Source: Bacteroides sp.
GTDB lineage: Bacteria > Bacteroidota > Bacteroidia > Bacteroidales > Bacteroidaceae
Direction: 5' to 3'
Length of the DNA: 7,329 bases
NCBI GenBank assembly: GCA_030151885.1
Contig: JASLCG010000049.1
Location: forward strand, 1 to 7,329
Shown here in pieces: positions 1 to 7,136 of this stretch (position 1 is the first letter of the stretch; every line of letters starts with the position of its first letter). The translations under genes and the position numbers were made by a program. The notes under the pieces were generated by a model. The model saw only the letters and a program-made list of their open reading frames with translations. It was not told where the DNA came from and made no database searches.

Positions 1-1224
1 CTCATCAATGTTTATATTATCAGCAGCCAGTAATTGATCTATATTCTCTACAGGGTAGAACTCAAAACGAGCTACATCATCGTCGCTATCACGAACAAAT
101 TTGTAATTAAAATATTTCGATTCAAATTTAAAATCATCAGCATTCAAATTTGTTTGGCAACTTAATACTTCTGGGTTTTCCTCATTAGTAAAAACACTAT
201 ACGCTAAATGCCTATTAGGTAGTGCTAGGTATTTACCATTTTGCTCCCACATCTCTGCAATACCAGCTTGCCATGTAACAAGCTGATACTCTAAAGAGGT
301 AGTCTGTTTATTTTTAAGTGCCAGTTCTAGAGAAGGCCATCCATCTCCAAAAACGTTTAGTACGTTAAATTTATATTTGTAATTACGCTTTAAAGGTAAG
401 TACTTCAACTGAGCACCAGTAGCTGAGGAATCTAAAAAGTCTATACGGTAAAAAGAGTGTTTACCATCATAGTTACCTTCTACAATTAAAACCACAGGCT
501 CCTCTCCCTCTTTAGGTACTGCAACTTCAGGAATATAGATTCTATGCTCAACAGAAGTACCATTTTCAGGTTTAAAAGAGAGTGCTTTTGTAGCTGGGGT
601 TGACTCTAATTCACTAAGTTTTTTATGCCCTACATGTCCTATTTCGTTGTAGTTATATAGGTAAAGATTTAGGAATTCAAATTTAGCCATATCCTTAGCC
701 ATTAACACATCAATTGAAGCTACAGATCTTTGTAACGATATATTTACCGTTTTTAAATTGGCACTGTATTCTACTTCTCCCCACATGGGTATACCCGATG
801 TTAGGTCTTGAGTATACGCAAAGGTATAGCCATCTAAAATATCTTGATAATTATCGCCTACGGTAGGTCTATTCGCAAGTTCGGCAGTATTTGCTATCAC
901 CACGATTTTATCTGTTTTAGCCGATACTTCGGATTTTATCCATAACAGATAATTAAGCGTAGATTTTTTCTCTATTTTAGCCTCTGCAATTAGCCTATCT
1001 TTACTAAATAGATATACTAGAGGTTCTCCATTAATTCTATTTACTAATTCTAACTGGTCATCGGCTCTAGTAACCAAAGTTGATGGTACAGGTAGGTTTA
1101 AAGATAACATTATAGCCTCTTTTCCATCTACAGAAGAACCGACCTCATTAAAATCATTATTTGTACAACTCACTACTAAAAGCAGAGCACAAATTAACGT
1201 TATATATTTTTTTAGTATAGTCAT
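1..1224 (-). CDS. Partial fimbrial minor/tip lipoprotein (FimC/D/E- or Mfa3-like), C-terminus off the left edge
   Basis: The frame stays open for 408 codons from the ATG at 1224 to the window edge, with no stop. Residues 1-20 form a lipoprotein signal: basic start (KK at 5-6), hydrophobic core, and lipobox ending VVSC with Cys20, followed by TNND. The mature part has fimbrillin hallmarks: a candidate Arg processing site VTR(53)AD; a strand LVYLFSKD (69-76); GIPMWGEVEY (144-153); the core signature SLQRSVASIDV (163-173); and LKRNYKYKFNV (278-288) before a strand ending in LVTW (315-318). From about 330 it continues as NGKYLALPNRHL, closely resembling residues 394-406 of the 981-residue product just upstream, so the two look like paralogues with the same modular plan. 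It follows that gene after 15 nt and has its own Shine-Dalgarno, so co-transcription is likely. It is probably a surface pilus accessory or tip subunit. The exact orthologue is not recognised. Confidence 0.85.
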   Translation of the reverse strand, partial: MTILKKYITLICALLLVVSCTNNDFNEVGSSVDGKEAIMLSLNLPVPSTLVTRADDQLELVNRINGEPLVYLFSKDRLIAEAKIEKKSTLNYLLWIKSEVSAKTDKIVVIANTAELANRPTVGDNYQDILDGYTFAYTQDLTSGIPMWGEVEYSANLKTVNISLQRSVASIDVLMAKDMAKFEFLNLYLYNYNEIGHVGHKKLSELESTPATKALSFKPENGTSVEHRIYIPEVAVPKEGEEPVVLIVEGNYDGKHSFYRIDFLDSSATGAQLKYLPLKRNYKYKFNVLNVFGDGWPSLELALKNKQTTSLEYQLVTWQAGIAEMWEQNGKYLALPNRHLAYSVFTNEENPEVLSCQTNLNADDFKFESKYFNYKFVRDSDDDVARFEFYPVENIDQLLAADNINIDE

Positions 1225-1230
1225 TATTCA

Positions 1231-1238
1231 ATCCTTTT
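1231..1238 (-). promoter_or_regulatory. Shine-Dalgarno site for the 1224 start
   Basis: On the minus strand the short gap before the ATG at 1224 reads AAAAGGAT, giving AGGA at 1235-1232 with a 7-nt spacer. It directly follows the TAA stop of the preceding gene (1242-1240). I see no comparable motif ahead of the other starts in the cluster, which fits the usual weak use of Shine-Dalgarno sites in Bacteroidota. It supports the chosen start and translation from a shared message. Confidence 0.6.
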
Positions 1239-1239
1239 A

Positions 1240-4185
1240 TTATTTATTAGATTTTTCTTCAGCATCTTGAATTTTAGCCAACTCTCTCATTGCCCATTTC
1301 ATTACATTAACAAAGAATGGAGAGTTGTACGTAATTGTGTTAAACCAGCTATCACTAATACCAGAGAAGTTATCTGAACTTTGACTAGCAGGGTAATACT
1401 GTCTATTTATCTCAAACGCAGAATCTGCAAAAACAGATGTATTTCCTAACCACATGTAAGCATATTTGGTTGATTTAACAGCCATACATTTTTTAGATTT
1501 TTTACCTGGTACGCCACCAGGTCTATATTCTCCGATTTGTTCTAAATCATATCCTTCTTTATATTCATCTTCTAAGAAACTTGAGTCTCTAAAGTTTGCA
1601 AATATATTCAAGAACTTAAATAGTGTTTTCTTATCACGCGATGGGAAGAATATACGAGATGACTCTATAGAAGTTACTCTATTATTATACGTCCAGCCAA
1701 CCTTTGCTTTTAGGGCACTATTTTCTATTTCAACAGAAAGAGCCATTTGCTTCATTGCATCTGTCTGATTTACCTTAACTTCTTGAGAAGCCATTGCAGA
1801 CAAGATAGGATCATTGTAATTTGCAGCTCCCGTTAGTCTAGAGTGTCTACTTGGTGTCTGTACAAACACAATTTTTTTATCTTTAATTCTTTTCACCAAT
1901 CTTTGCACGTAAATATTAGTTCCATCTAATATTTCGTCTTCCACTTCCGATCCTAAATAGAATATAATATTGTATTTATCTAGCTCGGAAGGGTTACCTA
2001 ACTCTCTGAAGCTATTTACATGGTTAAGGTTACGCACTTTCGTTGTGTTTCCACTTTTGTACGAAAATGATTCCATTTTAACAGCACAGAAGTTTGATAA
2101 TCCAAAGACTCCTTCATTCAATAATAACCTAGCTAAATTTACATCGTAATAACGGCTATCCCAGTAGTTATAAATAATCTTAGGATCAAAAGAGTAAGTT
2201 TCACCTACTATTAAAACTTTAGGACTTGCATAGAAGTCAGGTCTAATACTAAGGATATCTATATTGATCATATCTTGATGCTCACCAACGAAATCTCCTG
2301 TTTTCTGACTAATTTTATACGTTACGTTGAACTGAGCTTTTTCTCGATCAAAGTGAACTACACTTCCCTTTACAACAGGTACTTTTAAAGAGACGAAGTA
2401 TTCAGTTATACCCTCTTCATTTACAGAAGATATTAAATCCTCAAATACAACTTTATGGTTCTCTATCTTAAATTCAAAACCAGCATCTTTGGTTGATTCT
2501 ACACTAATATAATCACCTAATTCAATGTTTACCTCTCTATTTATAACTTTACCATCTTTACTTTGCACCTCGATCTGTGAAGAAGCAGGTATAATAAACT
2601 CTAGATAGTTACGTGCTATGTCGGCAGGATTATTACTTACATAAAAACCGTGTGGTACACAAGATGTTAATATTTTATTCTCTAAATTAACCACCTGTTC
2701 CTTCTGATAGATTGTCATTGGAATAATCATATTCCCAGCAAAAACATAGAATTCAGTTTTAATTTTATCCATCGATTCAGCAGTCTCTTTTAGAGCACTA
2801 ATGGTTAATATACCAGTATTGTTTGACTCGGTCTTCACAAAAGAGATGTAATAATTATCGCTGATAATACTATTGTTTGCTTCGTTTCTATCAGAGGTCC
2901 AGTTTAAAGCAATATCTTCTAGGTTTGTTTTAAATTGAATTTTCTGTGATTCAATTTTATCAAAGAATAACTCTCTTTGAGGTATTTCAAAATACTCTTT
3001 ACCATTTAAATAAGTATCTATGCTTTTAGTAACCCACTCTTCAATAGATAAGTAAGCATCACAATAATCTTTCGAAGTAGCCGCCTCTTCTGGAGTTTGA
3101 GATCCTTCTCCTTCAACATCTTTAATTAACACCTTATAATGACAGTTACGTATTAAATCTGCCAAGCGATCGGAATTAATATCATCTCTTACCTCTAGTC
3201 GGTAATATCTTGTTGCCACTTCAGGGGTCTCATCTTTAACAAGTCCTACTATAAAGATTGTTGCACTTAAATTTCCTAAGCGATCTCCACCGTAGTTTTC
3301 AGATACGTAAAGAGACTTATCTAAAGTGTGTTTTTTTGCATTATATTTAACTTCAATCATTGGATTGTAGTTAATCTCTCCGTCAGATCCATAAGACATA
3401 AATGGAGTATTAGGAGTGAATCCTTCCCATGAAGTCTGCGTTTCTGTAACAAACAGGTTTGGTGTAACTTTTCCTTCTGCTACACTATTGAAAATATAAA
3501 CACTGTTTAAATGGTAGTTTTTGGCAGTACCTTCATCGAAATTAGTATGCTCGGAAGCATCCATTTTATTCTTATTCAAAAATATATCTACTTTTGAAAG
3601 AGCTCTCATCAGCTTTAACGACTTAGAAAAGCTTGTTGAGCTTGTAATTTCTTTATATTCTGTTTCGCCATACATAGGGAAGCTCAAATCAGATTCAACC
3701 CATGGGTAGATAGCAGTCTCTTTATTAAGACCACTGTCGTATGTGAAACTAGCTAATACATTTTTCTTATTTTTACCTACCATGTGGCGTAGGTTTCCTT
3801 CTACAGTGCTGTTTGCTAAAATAGAAACACTGTATTTTTCATTATTCGACGACTCTGCTAAAGAGATGTTTACGTCATATTTATTTGTTTTAGAGTTATA
3901 CACAGGTGTAGTAGCCTGAGCTCTATAAACAAAAGTATTCGCTTCATCGAATACGAGTGCAACTACATTATCTATCCTTGATTCTCTATTTTGTGGCCCA
4001 TTCGTAGCACCGTTTACAACCTCGTAAGATTGAAGTTGTAAATTAATATATTTTGTATTCTCTTCTTTGGCATTATTCTCTAAATCTGTCTGGCAGGCTC
4101 CCAACAGAGAAGATACCAATACTAGCATAAATAAGCTAAAGTATTGACATATGCCTCGAGAACATCTGTTATCAATTAATGACAT
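1240..4185 (-). CDS. Large multidomain fimbrial minor/tip lipoprotein (fimbrillin module + BACON-like module + possible Rossmann-like C-terminus)
   Basis: The product has 981 residues and a lipoprotein signal with R7 and R10, a hydrophobic core at 15-30 and lipobox LLGAC with Cys31. This start is preferred because the next Met (M20) would lose the basic n-region. Residues ~45-390 form a fimbrillin-like module: ESRIDNVVALVFDE (67-80), MRALSKVDIF (193-202), RNCHYKVLI (346-354), and a terminal strand AYLSIEEW (377-384). Residues ~398-497 look like a BACON-type beta-sandwich ending MTIYQKEQ. Residues ~500-650 are beta-rich without a recognised family. Residues ~655-970 alternate strands and helices (KVLIVGE at 656-662; YNIIFYLG at 738-745; KKIVFVQTPS at 770-779; a terminal helix near 960), suggesting a Rossmann or GATase1-like fold without an evident catalytic triad. 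It lies 43 nt after the anchor gene and 15 nt before another minor subunit. Family assignment to FimD/Mfa-type accessory subunits rests on the N-terminal module and gene order. The role as tip subunit is inferred. Confidence 0.85.
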   Translation of the reverse strand: MSLIDNRCSRGICQYFSLFMLVLVSSLLGACQTDLENNAKEENTKYINLQLQSYEVVNGATNGPQNRESRIDNVVALVFDEANTFVYRAQATTPVYNSKTNKYDVNISLAESSNNEKYSVSILANSTVEGNLRHMVGKNKKNVLASFTYDSGLNKETAIYPWVESDLSFPMYGETEYKEITSSTSFSKSLKLMRALSKVDIFLNKNKMDASEHTNFDEGTAKNYHLNSVYIFNSVAEGKVTPNLFVTETQTSWEGFTPNTPFMSYGSDGEINYNPMIEVKYNAKKHTLDKSLYVSENYGGDRLGNLSATIFIVGLVKDETPEVATRYYRLEVRDDINSDRLADLIRNCHYKVLIKDVEGEGSQTPEEAATSKDYCDAYLSIEEWVTKSIDTYLNGKEYFEIPQRELFFDKIESQKIQFKTNLEDIALNWTSDRNEANNSIISDNYYISFVKTESNNTGILTISALKETAESMDKIKTEFYVFAGNMIIPMTIYQKEQVVNLENKILTSCVPHGFYVSNNPADIARNYLEFIIPASSQIEVQSKDGKVINREVNIELGDYISVESTKDAGFEFKIENHKVVFEDLISSVNEEGITEYFVSLKVPVVKGSVVHFDREKAQFNVTYKISQKTGDFVGEHQDMINIDILSIRPDFYASPKVLIVGETYSFDPKIIYNYWDSRYYDVNLARLLLNEGVFGLSNFCAVKMESFSYKSGNTTKVRNLNHVNSFRELGNPSELDKYNIIFYLGSEVEDEILDGTNIYVQRLVKRIKDKKIVFVQTPSRHSRLTGAANYNDPILSAMASQEVKVNQTDAMKQMALSVEIENSALKAKVGWTYNNRVTSIESSRIFFPSRDKKTLFKFLNIFANFRDSSFLEDEYKEGYDLEQIGEYRPGGVPGKKSKKCMAVKSTKYAYMWLGNTSVFADSAFEINRQYYPASQSSDNFSGISDSWFNTITYNSPFFVNVMKWAMRELAKIQDAEEKSNK

Positions 4186-4228
4186 ATTAAAAGCTTTTTA
4201 AATTAAGTAGTAAGTTTCAATTATAAGG

Positions 4229-5098
4229 TTACCCTACATTAGTAGAGGTATCGTTCGAATTCCAGTTTGGAATAGTTACTGTTACGTTTACACCGTTATA
4301 CTCCACGACTAAATCAATAACCACTTCTTTACCAGAAGATAGGTTTATGTTTGGATAGTAGTTTGATAAAAATTGTTTCAAGTTAATTGCGATAGGATCA
4401 TTTCCAGCATGCGAGACTTTGATAATAGTTTTATCGATCGATTGAGGTTTCAAAATACTTAATCGAGCTGAGTAAGCCTTTTCTGTATTATCATACGCCA
4501 CTTCTGGCATAAAGAAATGTGAAAACTCTGATACACCATTACCTTGTAGATCATATATTGCTTGGAGTCCTTCAATTCTAATACGGGGAAAAGCTTCGGC
4601 AAAACCTTTAACAGATATGTTCATTTTAATATGTGCAGACTTAAAGTCCATTCTTACCACTCTTTGTTCTGCTTGGCTGTTACTTCCAAAATGAAAAGAA
4701 GAAACACCATAATATAAATTATCAGAAGTAATACCACCGACTGTTTGAACTTTTGAACTTGTTAGATTTTCTGAGCCTTGAATTGAAGTGTTACTCCCAA
4801 CATTAGCCCAGCATACAGCAGTATATTCCTCTCCTAATGGTATATCTAACTCAATACCTCTAGGGTTTTTTAGTTCTTCTTGACTAACTGGTTGTGTTCT
4901 TACCAACTCCTTTTTACTATTATATACAAAAACTTTCGCTGAATTTATATACTTTTCTATGGGTTGATTATTATTACTACCACTAAAGTCAAAAGACATT
5001 CTCGTAGAAGTACAGCTAACACAGTAGTCTGAACTACAACTTAATAACGACAAAAAACAGATCGCTATTAAAAGTATTTTATTAATATTTTTACACAT
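4229..5098 (-). CDS. FimB/Mfa2-family fimbrial anchor lipoprotein
   Basis: The product has 289 residues, close to the roughly 300 of P. gingivalis FimB and Mfa2. The lipobox is LSLLSC with Cys21, after a short basic start and a hydrophobic core (8-20). Family-like features are the strand KVFVYNSKKELV (55-66), the EYTAVCWANVG motif (91-101), LYYGVSSF (128-135) and RVVRMDFKSAHIKMNISV (146-163). The chain ends on a strand, VTVTIPNW (272-279), followed by a short polar tail. FimB/Mfa2 proteins sit in the outer membrane through their lipid, hold the base of the pilus and limit its length. Position immediately after the pilin gene matches fimA-fimB and mfa1-mfa2. The next in-frame Met is residue 34, beyond the lipobox, so the start is firm, although no Shine-Dalgarno is visible. 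An intrinsic terminator lies in the 96-nt gap before it, so expression probably relies on read-through. Fimbrial family is near certain; the anchor role is strongly supported by order and length. Confidence 0.88.
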   Translation of the reverse strand: MCKNINKILLIAICFLSLLSCSSDYCVSCTSTRMSFDFSGSNNNQPIEKYINSAKVFVYNSKKELVRTQPVSQEELKNPRGIELDIPLGEEYTAVCWANVGSNTSIQGSENLTSSKVQTVGGITSDNLYYGVSSFHFGSNSQAEQRVVRMDFKSAHIKMNISVKGFAEAFPRIRIEGLQAIYDLQGNGVSEFSHFFMPEVAYDNTEKAYSARLSILKPQSIDKTIIKVSHAGNDPIAINLKQFLSNYYPNINLSSGKEVVIDLVVEYNGVNVTVTIPNWNSNDTSTNVG

Positions 5099-5121
5099 TA
5101 GATCAAACGTAAAAGGTAAGT

Positions 5122-5165
5122 AAAAAAATAAAAGGATAGATAGACAAATACCTATCTACCCTTTT
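5122..5165 (-). terminator. Intrinsic terminator or attenuator between pilin and anchor genes
   Basis: Plus-strand arms 5130-5143 and 5152-5165 are complementary over 14 positions around an 8-nt loop (5144-5151). In the minus-strand RNA all 14 pair, one as G-U, and the stem is followed by A and then seven U (5128-5122). It begins 29 nt after the pilin stop codon and ends 23 nt before the anchor start. It should end most pilin messages and let only a fraction continue into the minor-subunit genes, giving shaft subunit in excess. The structure is read directly from the sequence; the degree of read-through is inferred. Confidence 0.88.
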
Positions 5166-5194
5166 ATGAAATTCTAAAAAACAGGTGGTTATAA

Positions 5195-6424
5195 TTAGTT
5201 CACGCTAACGGAAGTATCTTTCACTGTCCATTTTAGAACATCTACAGATACATTAACGTTCGCTTCTTTTTTCTCATTTGTATTATCTTTATCCTCGCTA
5301 CCACCATTAATATCAGGAGTATATGCATCTTCAAACCCGCTACCAGCAACATTCCATTTCATACCTGTTGTTAGGTTAATTTTGTAAATATTACCTGCTT
5401 CATAAACACCTTTAGAAGCTGTATCAAAACCATTAAGCATGAAGTACTCTGTCTTAACTGGGTGTGTTAATAGATTTACGTCATTTTTCATATCGCCTAA
5501 AGTTAAAATTGGTTTTTGATCACCTTGTAGTTTAATCTTTACATCGTAGTAGTTATTGTCTTTTTTATAAACGTAAGTATTATCACCTAGAGTATAGATA
5601 GGATAAAACTTATCATTTCCTGCAGAAACCATAATATATCTACCAGCATTGTCTGTAGGACATTTGTATTTAACAATATCAAAACCAACTACAACTTTTG
5701 TTACGTCGCCAGCAAATAGGTGGTTAGCAACAACTTTTTTTCCGCCATTAATAGTCGTAATATCGCTTCCGCTATATGCTAATGTCGCATCCGAAACTTT
5801 ATTAAGAGTTTCTGATTTACCATAATTTAAAGTATATTCGGTTGGAGATACGTAGCTTATTTCCATTGATTTAACTAAATCTTCATTAAATTTAGCAGAA
5901 CCTGTAACTTCTAAACGAGCAGCAATTGGATTAGCTGTTAACCCTGTAACATCATAATTACCTTGTGAGTCTTTTGAACCAAGACTATTGCTTTTAGCTA
6001 AATAAACTACATTCTCTAGACCAGAATTTGTATTAGAAGGTTGGATATCGTCAACTGATATCTCATTTTTTTCAGGATTAGCATTAATTACTACCTCAAC
6101 ATTCTCTGTACCATCAACCATTACAGATCCAAAAGGAATAGTATACGTAGTTTTTCCTTCTATCATATCATCTTCCACAAGTACATTCTTTATAACAGAT
6201 GTACCCTTCTTTATAAAAGCTTGAATGTTTTTAACTTCAATTTTCTGATTTGATGCATCTTGAATTACACCACGAGTAGCAACACCATTAGATGGAATAT
6301 TTACACTTACGCTTACATCAGCATTTTTAGCTACATTCACAGGAAGGTTTTCTGAGTTATTACAAGCAGTTAAGCCAACAATTGCAGTCGTTGCAATCGC
6401 TAAATTTCTAAATTTTAATTTCAT
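5195..6424 (-). CDS. Major fimbrial subunit (Mfa1/FimA-type fimbrillin), type V pilus shaft
   Basis: The product has 409 residues, starting with MKLKFR, a hydrophobic stretch and lipobox VGLTAC (Cys21), so it is exported as a lipoprotein precursor. A candidate processing site, GVATR(51)GVI, sits where P. gingivalis FimA and Mfa1 are cut after Arg46 and Arg49. Removing this prosegment opens the groove for strand exchange in type V pili. IEVKNIQAFIKKG (62-74) is a typical first fimbrillin strand; ANPIAARLEVTG (164-175) is the repeat of it in the second domain; AGNIYKINLTTG (343-354) is the C-terminal domain signature. A polar linker rich in Asp, Asn, Glu and Lys (~370-388) precedes the last strand, NVSVDVLKWTVKDTSVSVN (391-409), very like the VEVTVLPWKV ending of Mfa1 and the likely donor strand. 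It is the first gene of the cluster, behind a good promoter and in front of a terminator, as expected for an abundant shaft protein. Mfa1-type is slightly favoured over FimA because of the linker; no symbol is assigned. Confidence 0.9.
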   Translation of the reverse strand: MKLKFRNLAIATTAIVGLTACNNSENLPVNVAKNADVSVSVNIPSNGVATRGVIQDASNQKIEVKNIQAFIKKGTSVIKNVLVEDDMIEGKTTYTIPFGSVMVDGTENVEVVINANPEKNEISVDDIQPSNTNSGLENVVYLAKSNSLGSKDSQGNYDVTGLTANPIAARLEVTGSAKFNEDLVKSMEISYVSPTEYTLNYGKSETLNKVSDATLAYSGSDITTINGGKKVVANHLFAGDVTKVVVGFDIVKYKCPTDNAGRYIMVSAGNDKFYPIYTLGDNTYVYKKDNNYYDVKIKLQGDQKPILTLGDMKNDVNLLTHPVKTEYFMLNGFDTASKGVYEAGNIYKINLTTGMKWNVAGSGFEDAYTPDINGGSEDKDNTNEKKEANVNVSVDVLKWTVKDTSVSVN

Positions 6425-6637
6425 ATTATTTAAGTTTAATAAAATATATAATCAACACTTTGGTTTATACCCATTAACTATTTCGGATTTTCTATAAGTA
6501 AGTAGTAAGAAATACGAACAATACAGTTACTATGAGTGATTAAATATAATCGCTTAATGGATTTATAATTTACTTAAATAGCCTAGTTGAAATAATCTGA
6601 CATTATTTTAAACTATCTATCTTTTTCGTTTCTGATA
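6425..6637 (-). other. Inferred long 5' leader of the pilin message
   Basis: If transcription starts a few bases downstream of the promoter at 6667-6638, the message has roughly 200 nt before the pilin ATG at 6424. The stretch is AT-rich, holds no credible ORF and shows no strong hairpin or clear Shine-Dalgarno that I could find by eye. A leader this long on a fimbrillin gene leaves room for post-transcriptional control. Extent and role are inferred. Confidence 0.4.
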
Positions 6638-6667
6638 CAAATATAGAGATCATTATTAACACCACAA
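6638..6667 (-). promoter_or_regulatory. Bacteroidota-type promoter for the fimbrial operon
   Basis: On the minus strand TATATTTG (6645-6638) fits the TAnnTTTG -7 consensus exactly. TTG (6667-6665) lies upstream with a 19-base spacer, the arrangement recognised by the housekeeping sigma factor of Bacteroidota. It is the only match with both elements well spaced between the upstream terminator and the pilin start. Transcription should begin near 6631. I saw no inverted repeats around it that would suggest a phase-variable invertible promoter. Confidence 0.7.
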
Positions 6668-7074
6668 TACATACTGGTCTTTATTTTACCTTTATTAACA
6701 TAATTAACACTTACATCATCAATACAATCACTTTCAAATATACCAACATTAAAAAAGCTGTTTATTGCAATATTTACAGATACAAACCTTTAGCTATAAG
6801 CATATTATAAACAATAAATTCATTTGTAACCCATATGAAATATTTTGTTATTACGACACAAAATTCAATCTAAACCATACTATTTGATAGTAAAATGTAA
6901 AATCAATTAACTAAATACATTCCCCACAAACTCATACTTAAATATGTAATTATTATTACTAATAATATAAATAATTGACATATCTCAAGACATCAGAAAA
7001 TAGAACATTATTTAATACGAAAAAAACAGATAAATACATTAACTATAAGAATGAAACAAGAGTGTAAAATGATC
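6668..7074. other. AT-rich intergenic region with no gene seen
   Basis: About 400 bases between the upstream terminator and the operon promoter. Both strands are broken by frequent stops and I found no ORF with protein-like composition, no tRNA-like cloverleaf and no tandem or clear inverted repeats. A second perfect -7 match on the minus strand (TATATTTG, 6742-6735) lacks a -33 TTG at the right spacing. The length is generous for a simple promoter region, so upstream regulator binding sites are possible, but none is recognisable. Confidence 0.5.
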
Positions 7075-7113
7075 AAAAAAGGTGGGTATCGGAGCCAATG
7101 TCCAACACCCACC
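7075..7113 (-). terminator. Intrinsic terminator of the upstream gene
   Basis: Plus-strand arms 7081-7093 and 7101-7113 flank a 7-nt loop. In the minus-strand RNA all 13 positions pair, two as G-U wobbles, with a GC-rich base (GGUGGGU with ACCCACC), and six U follow (7080-7075). In plus-strand RNA the two wobbles become A-C mismatches and no U run follows, so the terminator is directional. It starts 23 nt after the stop codon at 7137 and separates that gene from the fimbrial operon. Confidence 0.9.
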
Positions 7114-7136
7114 TTCACATAGAAATTATACTTATA

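Noticed and set aside
1466..1768. 100-codon open frame on the plus strand
   Set aside because: It lies wholly antisense to the 981-residue fimbrial gene, has no family resemblance and no promoter or ribosome site, and is explained as a shadow of a real coding frame.
3521..3709. 62-codon open frame on the plus strand
   Set aside because: Also antisense inside the same gene, short, with no supporting signals.
4187..4200. AT-rich palindrome (AAAAGCTTTT core) between the anchor gene and the 981-residue gene
   Set aside because: It has almost no GC, no loop and no following U run on the minus strand, so it is not a convincing terminator.
5104..5111. TACGTTTG on the minus strand, a perfect -7 box just before the anchor gene start
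   Set aside because: No TTG lies about 19 bases upstream, and it would imply transcription starting almost at the ATG. Probably a chance match in AT-rich sequence, though start mapping would settle it.
4204..6509. The 11-mer TAAGTAGTAAG occurring in two intergenic gaps (4204-4214 and 6499-6509)
   Set aside because: Short and low complexity. One repeat of this size in AT-rich DNA is not good evidence of a regulator site.
6735..6742. Second TATATTTG -7 match upstream of the pilin gene
   Set aside because: The nearest upstream TTG (6770-6768) gives a 25-base spacer, too long, whereas the match at 6645-6638 has both elements.
7051..7122. 23-residue plus-strand ORF beginning MKQECK
   Set aside because: Most of its length is the terminator hairpin of the minus-strand gene, and no promoter consensus is visible upstream on the plus strand.
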